Shown: positions 30,358-40,363, counted from the stretch's first letter. The stretch is DNA of 64,000 nt from CAVPJC01 sp963705155 (GCA_963705155.1 CAVPJC010000026.1:62001-126000); one strand, 5' to 3'. The notes: generated by a model from the sequence alone, not told the origin. Numbers and translations are program-made.

Positions 30358-31352
30358 GATTTTTCCTCTCTTATCTCTGCATTGCGGCGCGCCTGCTCAG
30401 CAGGGCGGGTGGCGCCGGTTGCCATCACGATTTCGGGCGCTACGCCGGAGGCCTGTGCAGCCCGCTGGCAGCGAGCCAGCTCGGCGGCGGTCATCAGGGG
30501 TGTAGCCGCATATTTCCACGACATGCCCAGGCGGGTGTATTGATCCCGGCACAGGTTGTTGAAGGCGCACAGCTCCCAACGGCTGACGCTGTCTCCCAGG
30601 TGGCGAGCAATCCAGGCGCCGAGGGCGAGCAAATTTTCATCATCGTCGGTGGCGCCCGGGATGAGCGGGGAGCGGATCCACAACTGGACGGGCCGGGAGG
30701 CTGTGCGTATAGCCTGATGAACGTGGAGCAGGTTTTCCAATATCTGCCCGTTGGGCTGCCCGGTGGCCTGCTGGTGGCGGCTGGGATCGAACAACTTGAG
30801 ATCGTACAGCACCAGGTCGATAAACGGCAGCAGTTTTTCCAGGGCCTCGGGGTGAACACAGACCGCAGGTGTCCAGGGCGGTGGAAATGCCCTGCTCCTT
30901 CAAACCCTGCAGCAGGGCCAGGGCAAATTCAGGCTGCAGCGTGGGCTCCCCGCCCGAGAAGGTGACGCCGCCGCCGGATTTTTCGTAATAGGCCCGATCT
31001 TTGAGCAAGCTCACCCAGCAGCCTCTTCTACACTCACTGTTTTTCCCAGGGCTTCGATGGCATTGGCCGGGCAGGCTTCGGCGCAGTGGGCGCAGCCCTG
31101 GCAGCGTCTCCGGTCAATCACCAGGTCTCCGTTCACCCGGCTCAGGCACCCGTGGGGGCAGGCCTGCAGGCAGGTCTGGCAGCCCAGGCAGCGCTCAGCA
31201 AACCACTGGATCTGCGGGGTGGAAGTCAGGCTCTCCGGGTTGTGGCACCAGGCGCAGCGCAGCGGGCAGCCTTTGAAAAAGACGGTCGTGCGGATGCCCG
31301 GGCCATCCTCGGTGGAGAGACGCTGGATGTGCAGAATGCGGCCGGTGACCAT
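30354..31352 (-). CDS. Glycyl-radical enzyme activating protein (radical SAM, with two extra 4Fe-4S clusters), two frameshifts
   Basis: PflA-type activase of about 332 residues. Radical SAM Cys-x3-Cys-x2-Cys is in GCPLRCAWCHNPESL. A ferredoxin-like insert with CLGCQTCLQACPHGCL and CQGCAHCAEACPANAIEAL marks the activase class used by non-PFL glycyl-radical enzymes. The SAM-binding GGEP is in GGGVTFSGGEPTLQPEF. The C-terminal part is in another frame: MLYDLKLFDPSRHQQATG and LWIRSPLIPGATDDDEN. Breaks lie near 31010 and 30860. It starts one base after the glycyl-radical enzyme stop, so the two are co-made. It uses SAM to place a Gly radical on that enzyme. Confidence 0.9.
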
Positions 31353-31353
31353 C

Positions 31354-33879
31354 TCACCTCATCTGATGGCTCTCGCGGGCGATGATCTCGTTCTGAAGCT
31401 CGCGCCCGATGGAGGTGAAGTAAGCGTTGTAACCGGTGACGCGCACCAGCAGGTGGCGGTAATTCTCCGGGTGTTGTTGGGCGTCGCGCAGCATGTCTGC
31501 GTTGATCAGGTTGATCTGCAAGCGCCGAGCCGCCGTTTTCCACATAGCCTTTGAGGAATGCCTTGAACTTCTCGCTTGTGCTCCGGGTCGCGCAGGATCG
31601 AGGGATTGAAAGTCATGGTGTGGCTGCCGCCGTTGGGCAGGAGATTGAGATAGCCCTCCCAATCCCCGGCGCCATCCGGCGCTTTGCCGCCCAGCACCTT
31701 GCCCACCGAGTTGACATTGGCGGTCGGGCCGTTGCTGTCGGCTCCGTTGGAGGGGCACAGGGCGTTGGAAAGGAACTTGCCCTGCGGGCGTCCATCCGGG
31801 CTGGCGGGCAGGATGAAGCTGTCGGCTACCCAGTAGTTCCAGCTCAGCATGCCCGGGCGGAACTGGCGGCGGGTGGATTGGGTGCGGTACTTCCAGGTTT
31901 CCTCCGTCCAGAGCTCCATCACCTGGCGCGCCAGCGCATCGGCGGCATCATCGTCGCGGCCGTATTTGGGGGCTTTGTGCAGCGCCCGCGCCTGCAGCAC
32001 CTCATGCCCCACCCAGTTGTCTTTGAGCGCCTGGACCAATTCGGCCATGCTGCAAAATTTTTGGTCGAAGACCAGGTATTTCACCGCCAGGAGCGAATCG
32101 ACCGTGGTGGCGTAGGTGACCGCCTCAATGGTCACATAGCCCAGCTCGGCGCCGCCCTGGTTGATATCCAGGCCCTTCCGGGCGCAGCCTCGCACCAGGC
32201 ATGAAAGGTAGGGCGATGGGGCAAAACCGGCCCGGATGGATTCGGATTTCTCGTACAATTCCACGATGCGCTGGATGATGTGCCGGGTCTGGGCGGCATA
32301 GGCATCCCAGAATTCCTGCCAGGTACGAAACTGCGTGGCATCGCCGCTGTCGGCCCCCCAGCGCTGCGGGGGATCGGTTTTGCCGGTCATCGGATCGGTA
32401 AACGGCAGCAGGTCGTAGCCGCCGGTGAGGGCCAGCTCCACCGCTTTGAGCAGGTTCAGGTTGGCGTCCACCGTGCCGGAACGGTCGTTGCCAGCCATGG
32501 TGTTTTCGAGGCAGCCCACCGGGGCGTAATCAAACACATTCTCGGCGTTGATGAGGTGCTGCCACGCCCGATTTGCGCGCCTGCAGCATCATGCCGGCCA
32601 TCGAGCGCTCATCAAAATTCAGCAGAAACGGCGCTCCCTGGCTGGAGGCGACCATCTCCACGACATGATCCAGCAGCTTATCCGGGGTATTGCGGTGCAG
32701 GCGCACGTTGGGCTTGGGCTCCAGGATCGGCGACATCTCGTCGATGACCTCCAGCATGGCGTAGGTCAGGTCGTTGGTCATATCCTGACCGCCTGGCCCC
32801 AATCCCGAGAGGGTGATGAGCTGGCCATAACCGGCCGTGATGCCCTGGTTGCCGCCGGTGCGGATCATGCCGTCGTAAGCCGTGTTGCAGTGCATCCAGA
32901 GGCATTTCAGGATTTCCTTGCCAAACTCCCGCTGCATGCCCTCCTGCAGCGATTTTTCCCAGAGCGGGAAGAGATACTGGTCGATGCGCCCGAAGGAGAT
33001 GCCCGGGCCGGGGTAATTCTCGTCGGCCATCACCAGCATGTGGGTCAACCACAGGCTCTGCACGGCTTCCCAGAATGTCGTAGCCGGTTCCCAGGGCACG
33101 CGCAGCAAGAGCCGGGCCATTTCCAGCAGCTCTTCACGCCGGGCCGGGTCCGGTTCGGCCTGGGCCAGTTTCTGGCAAATCCAGGCTGTATTCGCCAGCC
33201 AGCTCATCGGGCAGGCAGGCGGCCGTCATCATCGCCCGCAGTTGCGCCGCCCTTTCGGCCCGCGTTGTTCCGCCTCTGGCAGCCCTGTATACAGGCTCTC
33301 CAGCTCGGCATGGATGGTCTTCCAGCCCTCGCGGATCACCCGAGCGTAATCGGGGATCAGGTGCCCGGCGGTTGCGCCACAGTTGCCGTAGCCATGGTTG
33401 TGGAACCAGAGCATGGCTGCCCGGCTGCCGCCCGGACCGTACACCAGCCGGTCACGCGCCCGGGTTTCTTTTTCGGTCAGGCAGGCAGAAGTCTGGATGT
33501 TGAAACGCCCTCCGGCAATCAGGTCGCCCGGCAAGATTTCCTTGGGCAGGTAGCGCACCATCACTTCCTTGTTGAACCAGGCGCGCCGTTCGGGCAGGCT
33601 CCACCCCCAGAAATCGGGGTGCAGCTTCACCGGGTGCGCCGACTGCTGGAAGGACGAGCGGAAAGTTTGCAGGAATGAGTAGGTTTCCGGTACGATGTAA
33701 AAGTTGATCTCGTTGTACTGAAAATCCCAGGGCGTGCCGGTGGTCCAGGAAGTGTATTCGTTGTTCCAGGCGCGCCGCACGCCCTGGAAATAATAATCGC
33801 GCAGCCATTGGATGCGCGACGAGAGATTGGTGGGTATCTTGATGGCATAGAGCGGTTGTTCAGGAGCGAGCGTGGTCAT
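31354..33879 (-). CDS. Glycyl-radical enzyme of unassigned substrate (GCLEN active-site loop), frameshifted
   Basis: About 842 codons after joining frames, the normal size for the PFL/pyruvate-formate-lyase-like superfamily. N-terminus YAIKIPTNLSSRIQWLRDYY. The thiyl Cys and neighbouring acid are in YAPVGCLENTMAGNDRSG; in choline lyase, glycerol dehydratase and isethionate lyase this loop reads GCVEP. The radical Gly is in RVTGYNAYFTSIGRELQNEI near the C-terminus. Other landmarks are NYPGPGISFGRIDQYLFP and CLWMHCNTAYDGM. Breaks lie near 33250, 33220, 32560, 31560 and 31540, mostly extra bases. ATG 33879 overlaps the regulator stop (ATGA). Candidates include arylacetate decarboxylase-like enzymes, but no assignment is justified. 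Confidence 0.88.
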
Positions 33880-34598
33880 GGGTTTTCTCCTTTAAGGTAC
33901 TTTTCACCGTGTTGCAGCATGAGGCGCATCTGGCGCACGGCAGCCTGGTCATCTCGGGCTTGCACGGCGCGCACCAGTTCAATGTGGTATTGGTGCACGG
34001 CCGCGATCACCGGGCTGCCCGTATATTTTCGGAAAAACGCCCCGGTCAGGCTGGTGTAGACCCCCTGAAACGAGTTGATGATCAGCGGATACACCAGATT
34101 GGCCGAAGCGATGGCAATCAACAAATGGAAGGAAAAATCCAGGCCGGTGAGCAGTTGGACGTCGCCGGAGGCCCGGGCTTCCTGGGTGAGGATGTCGTGC
34201 AGCTCGGCGAGCTGTTCATCGCTGCGGTTGAGGGCTGCCTGGCGGGCGGTTTCAGTTTCCAGCAGCGTACGGATGTCCATCAGGCTCTGGGTGAAGGCCG
34301 GATCGAGTTTATCATCGTGATATGAAAGCAGGGAAGAAAGCAGCGCCAGCGACCCGTTGCGGCGGTAATCGCTGATAAAGACGCCCCGGCGGGGCAGGAT
34401 TTGTACCAATCCTCTCGAACCCAGATCCACCAGGGCCTCGTGCAGCACCGGACGGCTGACATCCAAACGCCGCGCCAGATCGCGCTCGGCAGGCAGGCGC
34501 TCGCCGATCTTCAACTCACCGGAGAGGATCAACTCCTCCAACCGCCGGCGGCAGGCCTCCTTCAGACTTGGGACTTTGAGCGTTTCCAGGTAAACCAT
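33876..34598 (-). CDS. GntR/FadR-family transcriptional regulator (FCD domain)
   Basis: About 240 residues. The winged HTH is at about 10-75: LKEACRRRLEELILSGELKI, ERLPAERDLARRLDVSRPVL and GLVQILPRRGVFISDY. The FCD helical ligand-binding domain follows (LLETETARQAALNRSD; GLDFSFHLLIAIASANLVYP, whose His and Asp are typical metal/ligand positions). ATG 34598 is chosen because homology begins there and the upstream Met lacks it. It overlaps the glycyl-radical enzyme by ATGA, so it is the first gene of a four-gene operon and probably regulates it. FCD ligands are usually small carboxylates, which suits a decarboxylase or lyase substrate. Confidence 0.9.
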   Translation of the reverse strand: MVYLETLKVPSLKEACRRRLEELILSGELKIGERLPAERDLARRLDVSRPVLHEALVDLGSRGLVQILPRRGVFISDYRRNGSLALLSSLLSYHDDKLDPAFTQSLMDIRTLLETETARQAALNRSDEQLAELHDILTQEARASGDVQLLTGLDFSFHLLIAIASANLVYPLIINSFQGVYTSLTGAFFRKYTGSPVIAAVHQYHIELVRAVQARDDQAAVRQMRLMLQHGEKYLKGENP

Positions 34599-34682
34599 AC
34601 CCCACCTCAAACCATGTCTGGTAAAACCACCAGCCACCATGAGTGTAGCATAATTCCAGATGAAATTCAATCAACAAGTTCG

Positions 34683-35315
34683 TTAAAATTTTGAGCTGCG
34701 TTCCAACCGCTGGCTGGCCGGGCTGACCAGGTAATTTCCCCCGTTGCGGTGCAGGATCGGGAACCTGCACTTGCGGTTGGCATAATCGGCTCGCAGGTTC
34801 TCCGAATGAATGGCGTAGGCCTCAAATTCATCTTCCCAGACGGCAAACAACCGGTCGTACAGGCTCACAAATTCATTGCGGTACGCCGGGGTGACCTCCC
34901 GCAGGTGATTGAGCACCCAGCAGATGTTTTCATACTCCCATTCACACGCCAACCCGATAAACCGTCCAGTGGAGGTGATGTATGGGAAGAAGGGAAACTG
35001 CCGGCAGCTCAGGAGGCGATATTCGCGCTGGCAGAGCGCCGGCCCTTTGCAGGCCAGCAGGAGCATGTGCCCGGGCGTCTCGTCCTGCAGTCGCCCCGGG
35101 TCTTCAGGATTTTCGGCGCATTCATCGCCGCGCCAGGCATGCCACAGGTCGGTGTTCGGGCTCAGGTATTCCCATTCCTGCCGGTAAGCCGCCGGGACAG
35201 CATGGCAGATATCGCAGCAGAATGGTTTTCCGCTTGGATTATGCGGCGCGCACATTGTGCCGCAGTCAATCGCCGTGACCGGTTCGTTAAAGAGGATCGT
35301 ACATCCTGCGCACAT
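34683..35315 (-). CDS. Cysteine-cluster protein (YkgJ-like metal-binding)
   Basis: About 210 residues. The first 50 hold a dense Cys set (MCAGCTILF, DCGTMCAPHN, PFCCDICHAVP), then CAENPEDPGR, LACKGPALCQREYRLLSC and a CEWEYENICW stretch. This spacing resembles the Zn/Fe-chelating CxxxCxxC families (YkgJ-like), although the family is not certain. No transmembrane segment or signal. ATG 35315 has no strong ribosome site. It lies 85 bases upstream of the regulator on the same strand, so it could share or feed the glycyl-radical operon transcript. Metal binding is inference. Confidence 0.65.
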   Translation of the reverse strand: MCAGCTILFNEPVTAIDCGTMCAPHNPSGKPFCCDICHAVPAAYRQEWEYLSPNTDLWHAWRGDECAENPEDPGRLQDETPGHMLLLACKGPALCQREYRLLSCRQFPFFPYITSTGRFIGLACEWEYENICWVLNHLREVTPAYRNEFVSLYDRLFAVWEDEFEAYAIHSENLRADYANRKCRFPILHRNGGNYLVSPASQRLERSSKF

Positions 35316-35481
35316 TAATCCAAATCAGTCGTGTTTTTCATATCTGCATGCCGTGCTTGAATTGTAGTTGAAACCTGTCCATCTGGACAGGTGAACTCCT
35401 CCCCTTCGTTGGGGGAACAGGCAGCCGTTTTCAGATACACTCAGGCTGTAGATAACATTCAGAAGTTACCGGAGAGACGCC

Positions 35482-36066
35482 GTGCTAGATTTATCAAAAT
35501 TCCAAAATGTGCCTGGTTACGATACCGGCGTCACGTACAGCTCAAACCATCACGTGCGCCTGGTGCATGCCGCCTTGCGCCGCTTCGAGAAGGCTGTGAG
35601 CGAGGCGCGCCTGCGCCGGTTCTGGGCCCGATTGCTGCACCGCCCCAGCAGCCTGATTTACCTGGGCGAGTACCACCTGCAAGCGTGCGGTTACCATTAT
35701 GGCGGGATCAAAGAAGTCCCGATTGCTGAGATTCGCGGCTCTGAAGGACGCGCTGAGGATTTTGATGATCACTTTCGCCCATTGAGTGAGCGCTCCAGTG
35801 AGCGCTGGACCAGCATCGCCATCGCCCGGTCTGAAGGTGTGCCGCTGCCACCGGTTGAGCTGGTAAAGGTGGGGCGCTGTTACTTTGTGCGGGATGGCCA
35901 CCACCGCATCTCTGTCGCCGCCAAAGCAGGTCAGGAGTGCATCGAAGCTGAAGTGACGGTGATGGAGGTGGATGGTCAACTGCCCTGGGAAGGGGAAGCC
36001 TATTCCCGGCAGGCGAGTAAAATTGCGAATGGTATCGGTTATGGTGCGTATTTTATTGGCGGATGA
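35482..36066 (+). CDS. ParB-like nuclease-fold protein
   Basis: About 194 residues. The segment PLPPVELVKVGRCYFVRDGH and then HHRISVAAKAG is the ParB/Srx-type strand-turn-helix with the D-G-H-H-R motif. The N-terminal part has LIYLGEYHLQACGYHYGGIK, and the C-terminus is a short Gly-rich tail. GTG 35482 follows ACCGGAGAGACGCC. Related small proteins carry this motif without the chromosome-partition context. The next gene, a receiver domain, starts inside its last 26 bases, so the two are coupled. Function unknown. Confidence 0.75.
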   Translation: MLDLSKFQNVPGYDTGVTYSSNHHVRLVHAALRRFEKAVSEARLRRFWARLLHRPSSLIYLGEYHLQACGYHYGGIKEVPIAEIRGSEGRAEDFDDHFRPLSERSSERWTSIAIARSEGVPLPPVELVKVGRCYFVRDGHHRISVAAKAGQECIEAEVTVMEVDGQLPWEGEAYSRQASKIANGIGYGAYFIGG

Positions 36067-36407
36067 TAACGCCGCAACAAGCTCAGCTCTGACGCTGCTG
36101 CTCTCCACCCGGCTGGGTGCAATCCCGATCACGATTTGCGCCGATTGGGAAAGCCTGCTGGATCATGCCAGGTGCGCCGATCCGGCTGGTCGTTTTACTG
36201 GATTGGGAGCTGCCGGCTATCCCCGTGCTGCAGGGCCTGGCGGCACTGCGGATGCTGCAGCCTGCCGGAAAGATCATTGCCCTGAGCGCCCGCCCCGATG
36301 CCCGCCAGGAAGCGCTGCTGGCCGGTGTGGATGCATTTATCGCTAAATCAGAACTGCCGGATAAGGTTCTGGAAACCATCCGGCAGTTCGTCACTGACAC
36401 CGAGTGA
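36041..36407 (+). CDS. Receiver domain-like (response regulator) protein, frameshifted
   Basis: About 121 codons after joining. The first frame has MVRILLADDNAATSSALTLL with the acidic pair; the second frame (from about 36170) has PIRLVVLLDWELPAIPVLQG (phosphoacceptor Asp in LLDWELP), KIIALSARPDARQEALLAG (switch Ser) and AFIAKSELPDKVLETI (Lys). The break at about 36170-36180 is a +1 shift. No output domain follows; the stop is 3 bases before the convergent helicase end. It overlaps the ParB-like gene by 26 bases. Confidence 0.78.
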
Positions 36408-36410
36408 AGA

Positions 36411-38057
36411 TCAGGCCGCTTTGGCCAGCTCCACCAGTACGGGTTGTTTGTGAATGCGGTAGTTGGCGGTTTTGGACAGCACCTGCGCCACAAACTGCCC
36501 GGGGACATCCACCAGGGTATGGTTATCGTGAATATGGATCTTCCCGATGGTGTTACCGGGAATGTCGGCGTGGTAGGCAATCGTGCTGACCACATCATTG
36601 GGCCGCACGCCGTGCGCCCGGCCTTTGCTGATGGTCAGCCGCACCATGCCGGCTTCGTGGGAGATGTTGGAGCGTTCTGTGAAGCTGCGCGGGCTGCCAG
36701 ACATGCGCTCGCGTGGACTTCTCTGCGGGCGGTACTCCTGCACTTCGCTCACGGCTGCAATCGGGCGCTGTTTTTCATCGGCGCGGGCAATCTTTAACGC
36801 GGCCGCGGCAATTTCCAACGGGTCGTGCCCTTCTTCAACCAGCTGCGTCACCAGCTCGCGTTCGCGGCGAAAACGGGCGCGCTTGAGCCACACCGACATC
36901 TGGGTCAGCAGCTGGCCTTCACGCTGGCGCAGGATATCTTCTTCGCTGGGAAGCTGCGCCCGGCTGATTTTGTGTTTGGCAAAAGCCTCGATCCGCCGCA
37001 GGCGCCACTGCTCCGCCGGGGATACCAGCGTAATCGCGATGCCGGTCTTTCCGGCCCGCCCGGTGCGCCCCACGCGATGGACGTAAATTTCCTCGTCGTC
37101 GGGAAGATCAAAATTGAAGACGTGTGAAATGTCGTCAATATCCAGGCCGCGGGCGGCCACATCGGTGGCAACCAGCACCTTGATCAATTTCTGGCGAAAG
37201 CGGCCGAGGACGCGCTCGCGCGTTTCCTGGGTCAGATCACCGTTGAGCACCTCTGCCGGAAAACCGCGCAGGGTCAGCTCGTTGGCCAGATCGCCCGATC
37301 CGGCGCGTGTGCGCACAAAGATCAGGGCGCTGCTGATGGCCTCGGCCTCAAACAGGCGCGTCAGGGCCGCCAGTTTGTCGGATTCGTTGACCAGGTAGTA
37401 ACGCTGCTCGAGGGCAGCCACGGTGAGCTGCTCGCGCTGGATGGTGATGGACTGCGGGTCGTGCATGTACTGGTCTGCCAGGCGGCGAATGGGCGCCGGC
37501 AGGGTGGCGGAAAACAAAGCGGTCTGGCGCTCGGCAGGTGTGCCCGCCAGGATGGCTTCGATATCTTCGATAAATCCCATGCTGAGCATTTCGTCAGCTT
37601 CATCGAGGACCACCGTTTTGACAGCGTGCAGATCCAGAACTTCCTTTTGGATCAGATCCAGCAGGCGTCCGGGCGTGCCCACCACCACATCCACACCGCG
37701 CTTCAGGCGGCTGATCTGACGATCGTAGGATTGCCCGCCGTAAACAGCCAGCACGTTCACCTTGCGGTGCTGTCCATAATCATAAAAGGCCTTGGCCACC
37801 TGCAAGGCGAGCTCACGGGTGGGGGTGATCACCAGGCACTGCACAGATCGCCCGCCGGGCTGCAGGTTGTGCAAAATGGGCAGCGCAAAGGCAGCCGTTT
37901 TACCGGTGCCGGTCTGGGCCTGCCCGATCACATCCTGCCCGGAAAGCAAAAGGGGGATGGCTGCGCTCTGGATGGGGGTGGGGACTGTGTAGCCAAGCGT
38001 GGTAACGGCCTGCACCAGCTGCGGGTGCAGGTCTTGAAAATTAAACTCTGCGGTCAT
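36411..38057 (-). CDS. deaD: DEAD-box RNA helicase (DeaD/CsdA-like)
   Basis: About 548 residues, intact. Q motif near PTPIQSAAIPLLLSGQD, Walker A AQTGTGKTAAFALP, DEAD box VLDEADEMLSM, SAT in TALFSATLPAP, and the C-terminal lobe ATDVAARGLDIDDI with HRVGRTGRAGKTG. A C-terminal DbpA/CsdA RNA-binding domain is visible at about 470-545 (MVRLTISKGRAHGVRPNDVV, IHIHDNHTLVDVPG). ATG 38057 follows CCAGGAGAATTTG. It unwinds RNA duplexes in ribosome assembly and mRNA decay, often under cold stress. The long structured leader upstream fits such control. Confidence 0.95.
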   Translation of the reverse strand: MTAEFNFQDLHPQLVQAVTTLGYTVPTPIQSAAIPLLLSGQDVIGQAQTGTGKTAAFALPILHNLQPGGRSVQCLVITPTRELALQVAKAFYDYGQHRKVNVLAVYGGQSYDRQISRLKRGVDVVVGTPGRLLDLIQKEVLDLHAVKTVVLDEADEMLSMGFIEDIEAILAGTPAERQTALFSATLPAPIRRLADQYMHDPQSITIQREQLTVAALEQRYYLVNESDKLAALTRLFEAEAISSALIFVRTRAGSGDLANELTLRGFPAEVLNGDLTQETRERVLGRFRQKLIKVLVATDVAARGLDIDDISHVFNFDLPDDEEIYVHRVGRTGRAGKTGIAITLVSPAEQWRLRRIEAFAKHKISRAQLPSEEDILRQREGQLLTQMSVWLKRARFRRERELVTQLVEEGHDPLEIAAAALKIARADEKQRPIAAVSEVQEYRPQRSPRERMSGSPRSFTERSNISHEAGMVRLTISKGRAHGVRPNDVVSTIAYHADIPGNTIGKIHIHDNHTLVDVPGQFVAQVLSKTANYRIHKQPVLVELAKAA

Positions 38058-38185
38058 CAAATTCTCCTGGTATATTCAATTCAGGGTGCTTTGATGACTC
38101 CGCCAATCTGCCTGGCTCTTGCGGGCCAGACCCCTGCTGCCTGTCAACTGCGGACGGCTCCTCGCGGAGCGGTCCCGCCAAACGC

Positions 38186-38215
38186 AACAAAAAACCCGAC
38201 TGATTTGCGTCGGGT
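38186..38215 (-). terminator. Intrinsic terminator or attenuator in the helicase leader
   Basis: On the minus strand ACCCGAC and GTCGGGT pair around an 8-base loop and run into TTTTTTGTTG, a classic intrinsic terminator. It is 130 bases before the helicase ATG and 390 bases after the HNH gene stop. A second small hairpin (CGGTCC/GGACCG, 38255-38272) lies just upstream. It may end the HNH transcript or attenuate the helicase. Confidence 0.7.
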
Positions 38216-38343
38216 CATCATCTGGAATAATCAAAACAACTTCCCTGTAGCTTGCGGTCCATCAGCGGACCGGGCAGGAGTGTATCACAGATTTTCGTTA
38301 CTGCCAAGACCCAGTATCGGCCCAATTAATGCAATTGGATATT

Positions 38344-38457
38344 ACTGGATTGGCTCAAAACCTCCCTTATGCCGTTACCCCGGTTTACAACTGGCGTGTT
38401 CTGGGTTCGTACCAGGGGGAATACACCAGGAAAATATGGATTTTAGCGAACTAACGT
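38344..38457 (+). repeat. Direct repeat, left copy (island boundary)
   Basis: About 115 bases that match 41501-41617 at roughly three of four positions, gap-free over most of the length: GCCGTTACCCCG, then AGGGGGAATACACCA, then CTAACGT at the end. The pair brackets the AT-rich nuclease region. The remaining intergenic bases between 38458 and 38605 show nothing else clear. Confidence 0.75.
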
Positions 38458-38605
38458 TTGGCTCAGATGCGGTGGCGAGGCAGGGTGAATGCCTTCGTTA
38501 GTATGATATATTCTGGCAGAGTTGGTGAAAACCATAAGAGGCGGAGCGATTGTCACCCGGGGCCGGTGTTTACCTCACTCTTCTGCTTACTGAAATAAGC
38601 CGAGA

Positions 38606-39072
38606 TTACTCTGAACTTCTTGACTTGATAAAAGTCCTTAATTTATCTATATTCATTGGAGCTCTTCCTTGATGATGTAAAACACTATGGCAATTAGAAC
38701 ATACTACTCGAACATCGTCCACCGTGATTTCCCGTTCACCTTGAAATCCGCCAAAAGCCTGAGATGATGAAGTTCTATATACCCCGCCCCATAATCTCCA
38801 TACTTATCTTCAAAGTTGCATCCACAAACATAACAATCGAGTTTATATAACTCAATCGCCTTCGCACGTAATTTATCATTTCGTTTTTGACTTTTTTTCT
38901 CCTTGTATATTTCTACAGCGCCTTCTAAAAAAGTTTCTTGATGATTAGAAAGGGATTTCTTTTTGGCCGCTTTTGTTGTTTTGCCTGAACTTTCCAAATG
39001 TAATATTCCATCATCGTTAAGCACATATTTTGGAAGCACGTCTCCAATATCTTCAATTATCTCAATTTTCAT
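38606..39072 (-). CDS. HNH endonuclease (McrA/YDG-like), frameshifted near 38730
   Basis: About 155 codons. First frame: YKLDCYVCGCNFEDKYGDYG, then AGYIELHHLRLLADF (the HH of the HNH core). Second frame, from about 38730: TVDDVRVVCSNCHSVLHHQG, which supplies the second Cys pair and the final His, ending at a TAA at 38606. The 5'-most 60 residues are charged. This is the HNH fold of bacterial McrA-like modified-base restriction nucleases. A G-run at 38730 would explain the slip (a missing G). Its ATG overlaps the preceding gene's stop (ATGA), so it is made with that partner. Confidence 0.8.
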
Positions 39073-39852
39073 CTTTGCTTTTCCTTACACGCGATGTGTA
39101 CTAAACGATACTCATCATCGAATTCTGTTCTCATTAATATCCAGTTTTCAGCAATATTTTCAATTCTCACTTGGCAAGTTTTGCATAGGAAAAAATAAGC
39201 TTGATGACTTTGCTTAAAGTGTTCAGAGTTTATATTTGTTGTTTTCGCATATTCCCCTCGCTCTGTTAGGTTCTGTGTTAATTTCTTAAAATACTTGATT
39301 TGCCTTGTAAATAAAATCAATATCTCCATCAAAGTCACTTTCCCCGATAATTTGGAGTTTCTCTAGTTGCACTCCTCGTCGAAATAATTTCTCAAAAATA
39401 TATTTTTCATACAAATCGCCTTGTTCAAGAGTATATTTTTTAATCATGCTAATCTGTCTGATTGATAAGACTTCCCCCGACGAATTACTTCCTTCGTTTT
39501 TTCTTAATGTAGATATACTGCTCAAAAACGAAGAGGAAAAAATATCAGAATATTCCGCTCGTAAGATTTCGGCACACTTAGAAATTGCGCTAATATACGG
39601 TGTAGATGCCTCCTCCCTTGTACCCCGCACCTTCGAGCATTTGTATAAAATTGCGAACATCGGCTTCTACAAATAAATAAAATGGTTTTTGATTATGTTC
39701 TTTATATTCCAGAAATCTTCTAACCTTAGTTCTGTAGAACTATAAGTTTTCGGAGCTTTGGCATGGTTATCATATAACTCAAACCATCTACTATTTTCTT
39801 GACTTAATTCATCAAGTAAATCCGGTGGAATTGTTACATCACTTTTCGCCAT
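39069..39852 (-). CDS. Unknown protein upstream of and coupled to the HNH nuclease, multiple frameshifts
   Basis: Fragments in three frames join into about 260 codons. N-terminus MAKSDVTIPPDLLDELSQEN, then, in the next frame, YLFVEADVRNFIQMLEGAGY, then KCAEILRAEYSDIFSSSFLS and EKLFRRGVQLEKLQIIGESD, then CKTCQVRIENIAENWIL with a later HIACKEKQ, a possible split metal site. I do not recognise the family. The gene is AT-rich relative to the contig and overlaps the HNH gene by ATGA. Breaks lie near 39670, 39605 and 39305. It is probably a specificity or regulatory partner of the HNH protein; that is inference. Confidence 0.55.
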
Positions 39853-40018
39853 GATTTTTATGTCCCATCCCTCAGACTTCTTTCTAAAAAATTACTCGAA
39901 ACGAATGATCGAGACTACTGCAATTTGGTATACTGCGAGTTAGCAGCATAACAAGCAATAATCGTTAATATGAATTGATTATAGGCGGGATAATTGAATT
40001 TCATGCTCTCCAAAGCTT

Positions 40019-40140
40019 CTAATTTGTAGCTTTCTGCTTGACCTCCAACCAAATTCTATCACCCTCACCTCGTTTCCCTATACATAAATCAGCCAGATTG
40101 GTTATGGAAACAACAATTGATCTGTTCCCCAGGCAATAAG
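40019..40140 (-). pseudogene. Decayed C-terminal coding tail, copy 1
   Basis: The minus strand encodes VVSITNLADLCIGKRGEGDR and then IWLEVKQKATN before a TAG. There is no start upstream, and it slips frame before this segment. A second, diverged copy lies at 41313-41500. The remainder of 39853-40363 is AT-rich and shows no other gene. Confidence 0.5.
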
Positions 40141-40363
40141 TTGATCTCGTTGCGGAAATTGTGCATGCAAGCAAAGTATTCAAAGACTACAAATAGTCTT
40201 CTACAACTGGCTTGGGTCGAAATTGTGCCCTGTAACTTGGCGTCGTATGATTTTCACGAAAATCTTGACATTACAGCTGGATTTCTGGCTCATGCAAGTT
40301 GTTTATTCAGTTGTAAAATATGTGTATATCCATTATCGATACCTACTGAAAAAGCAAGGTAAC

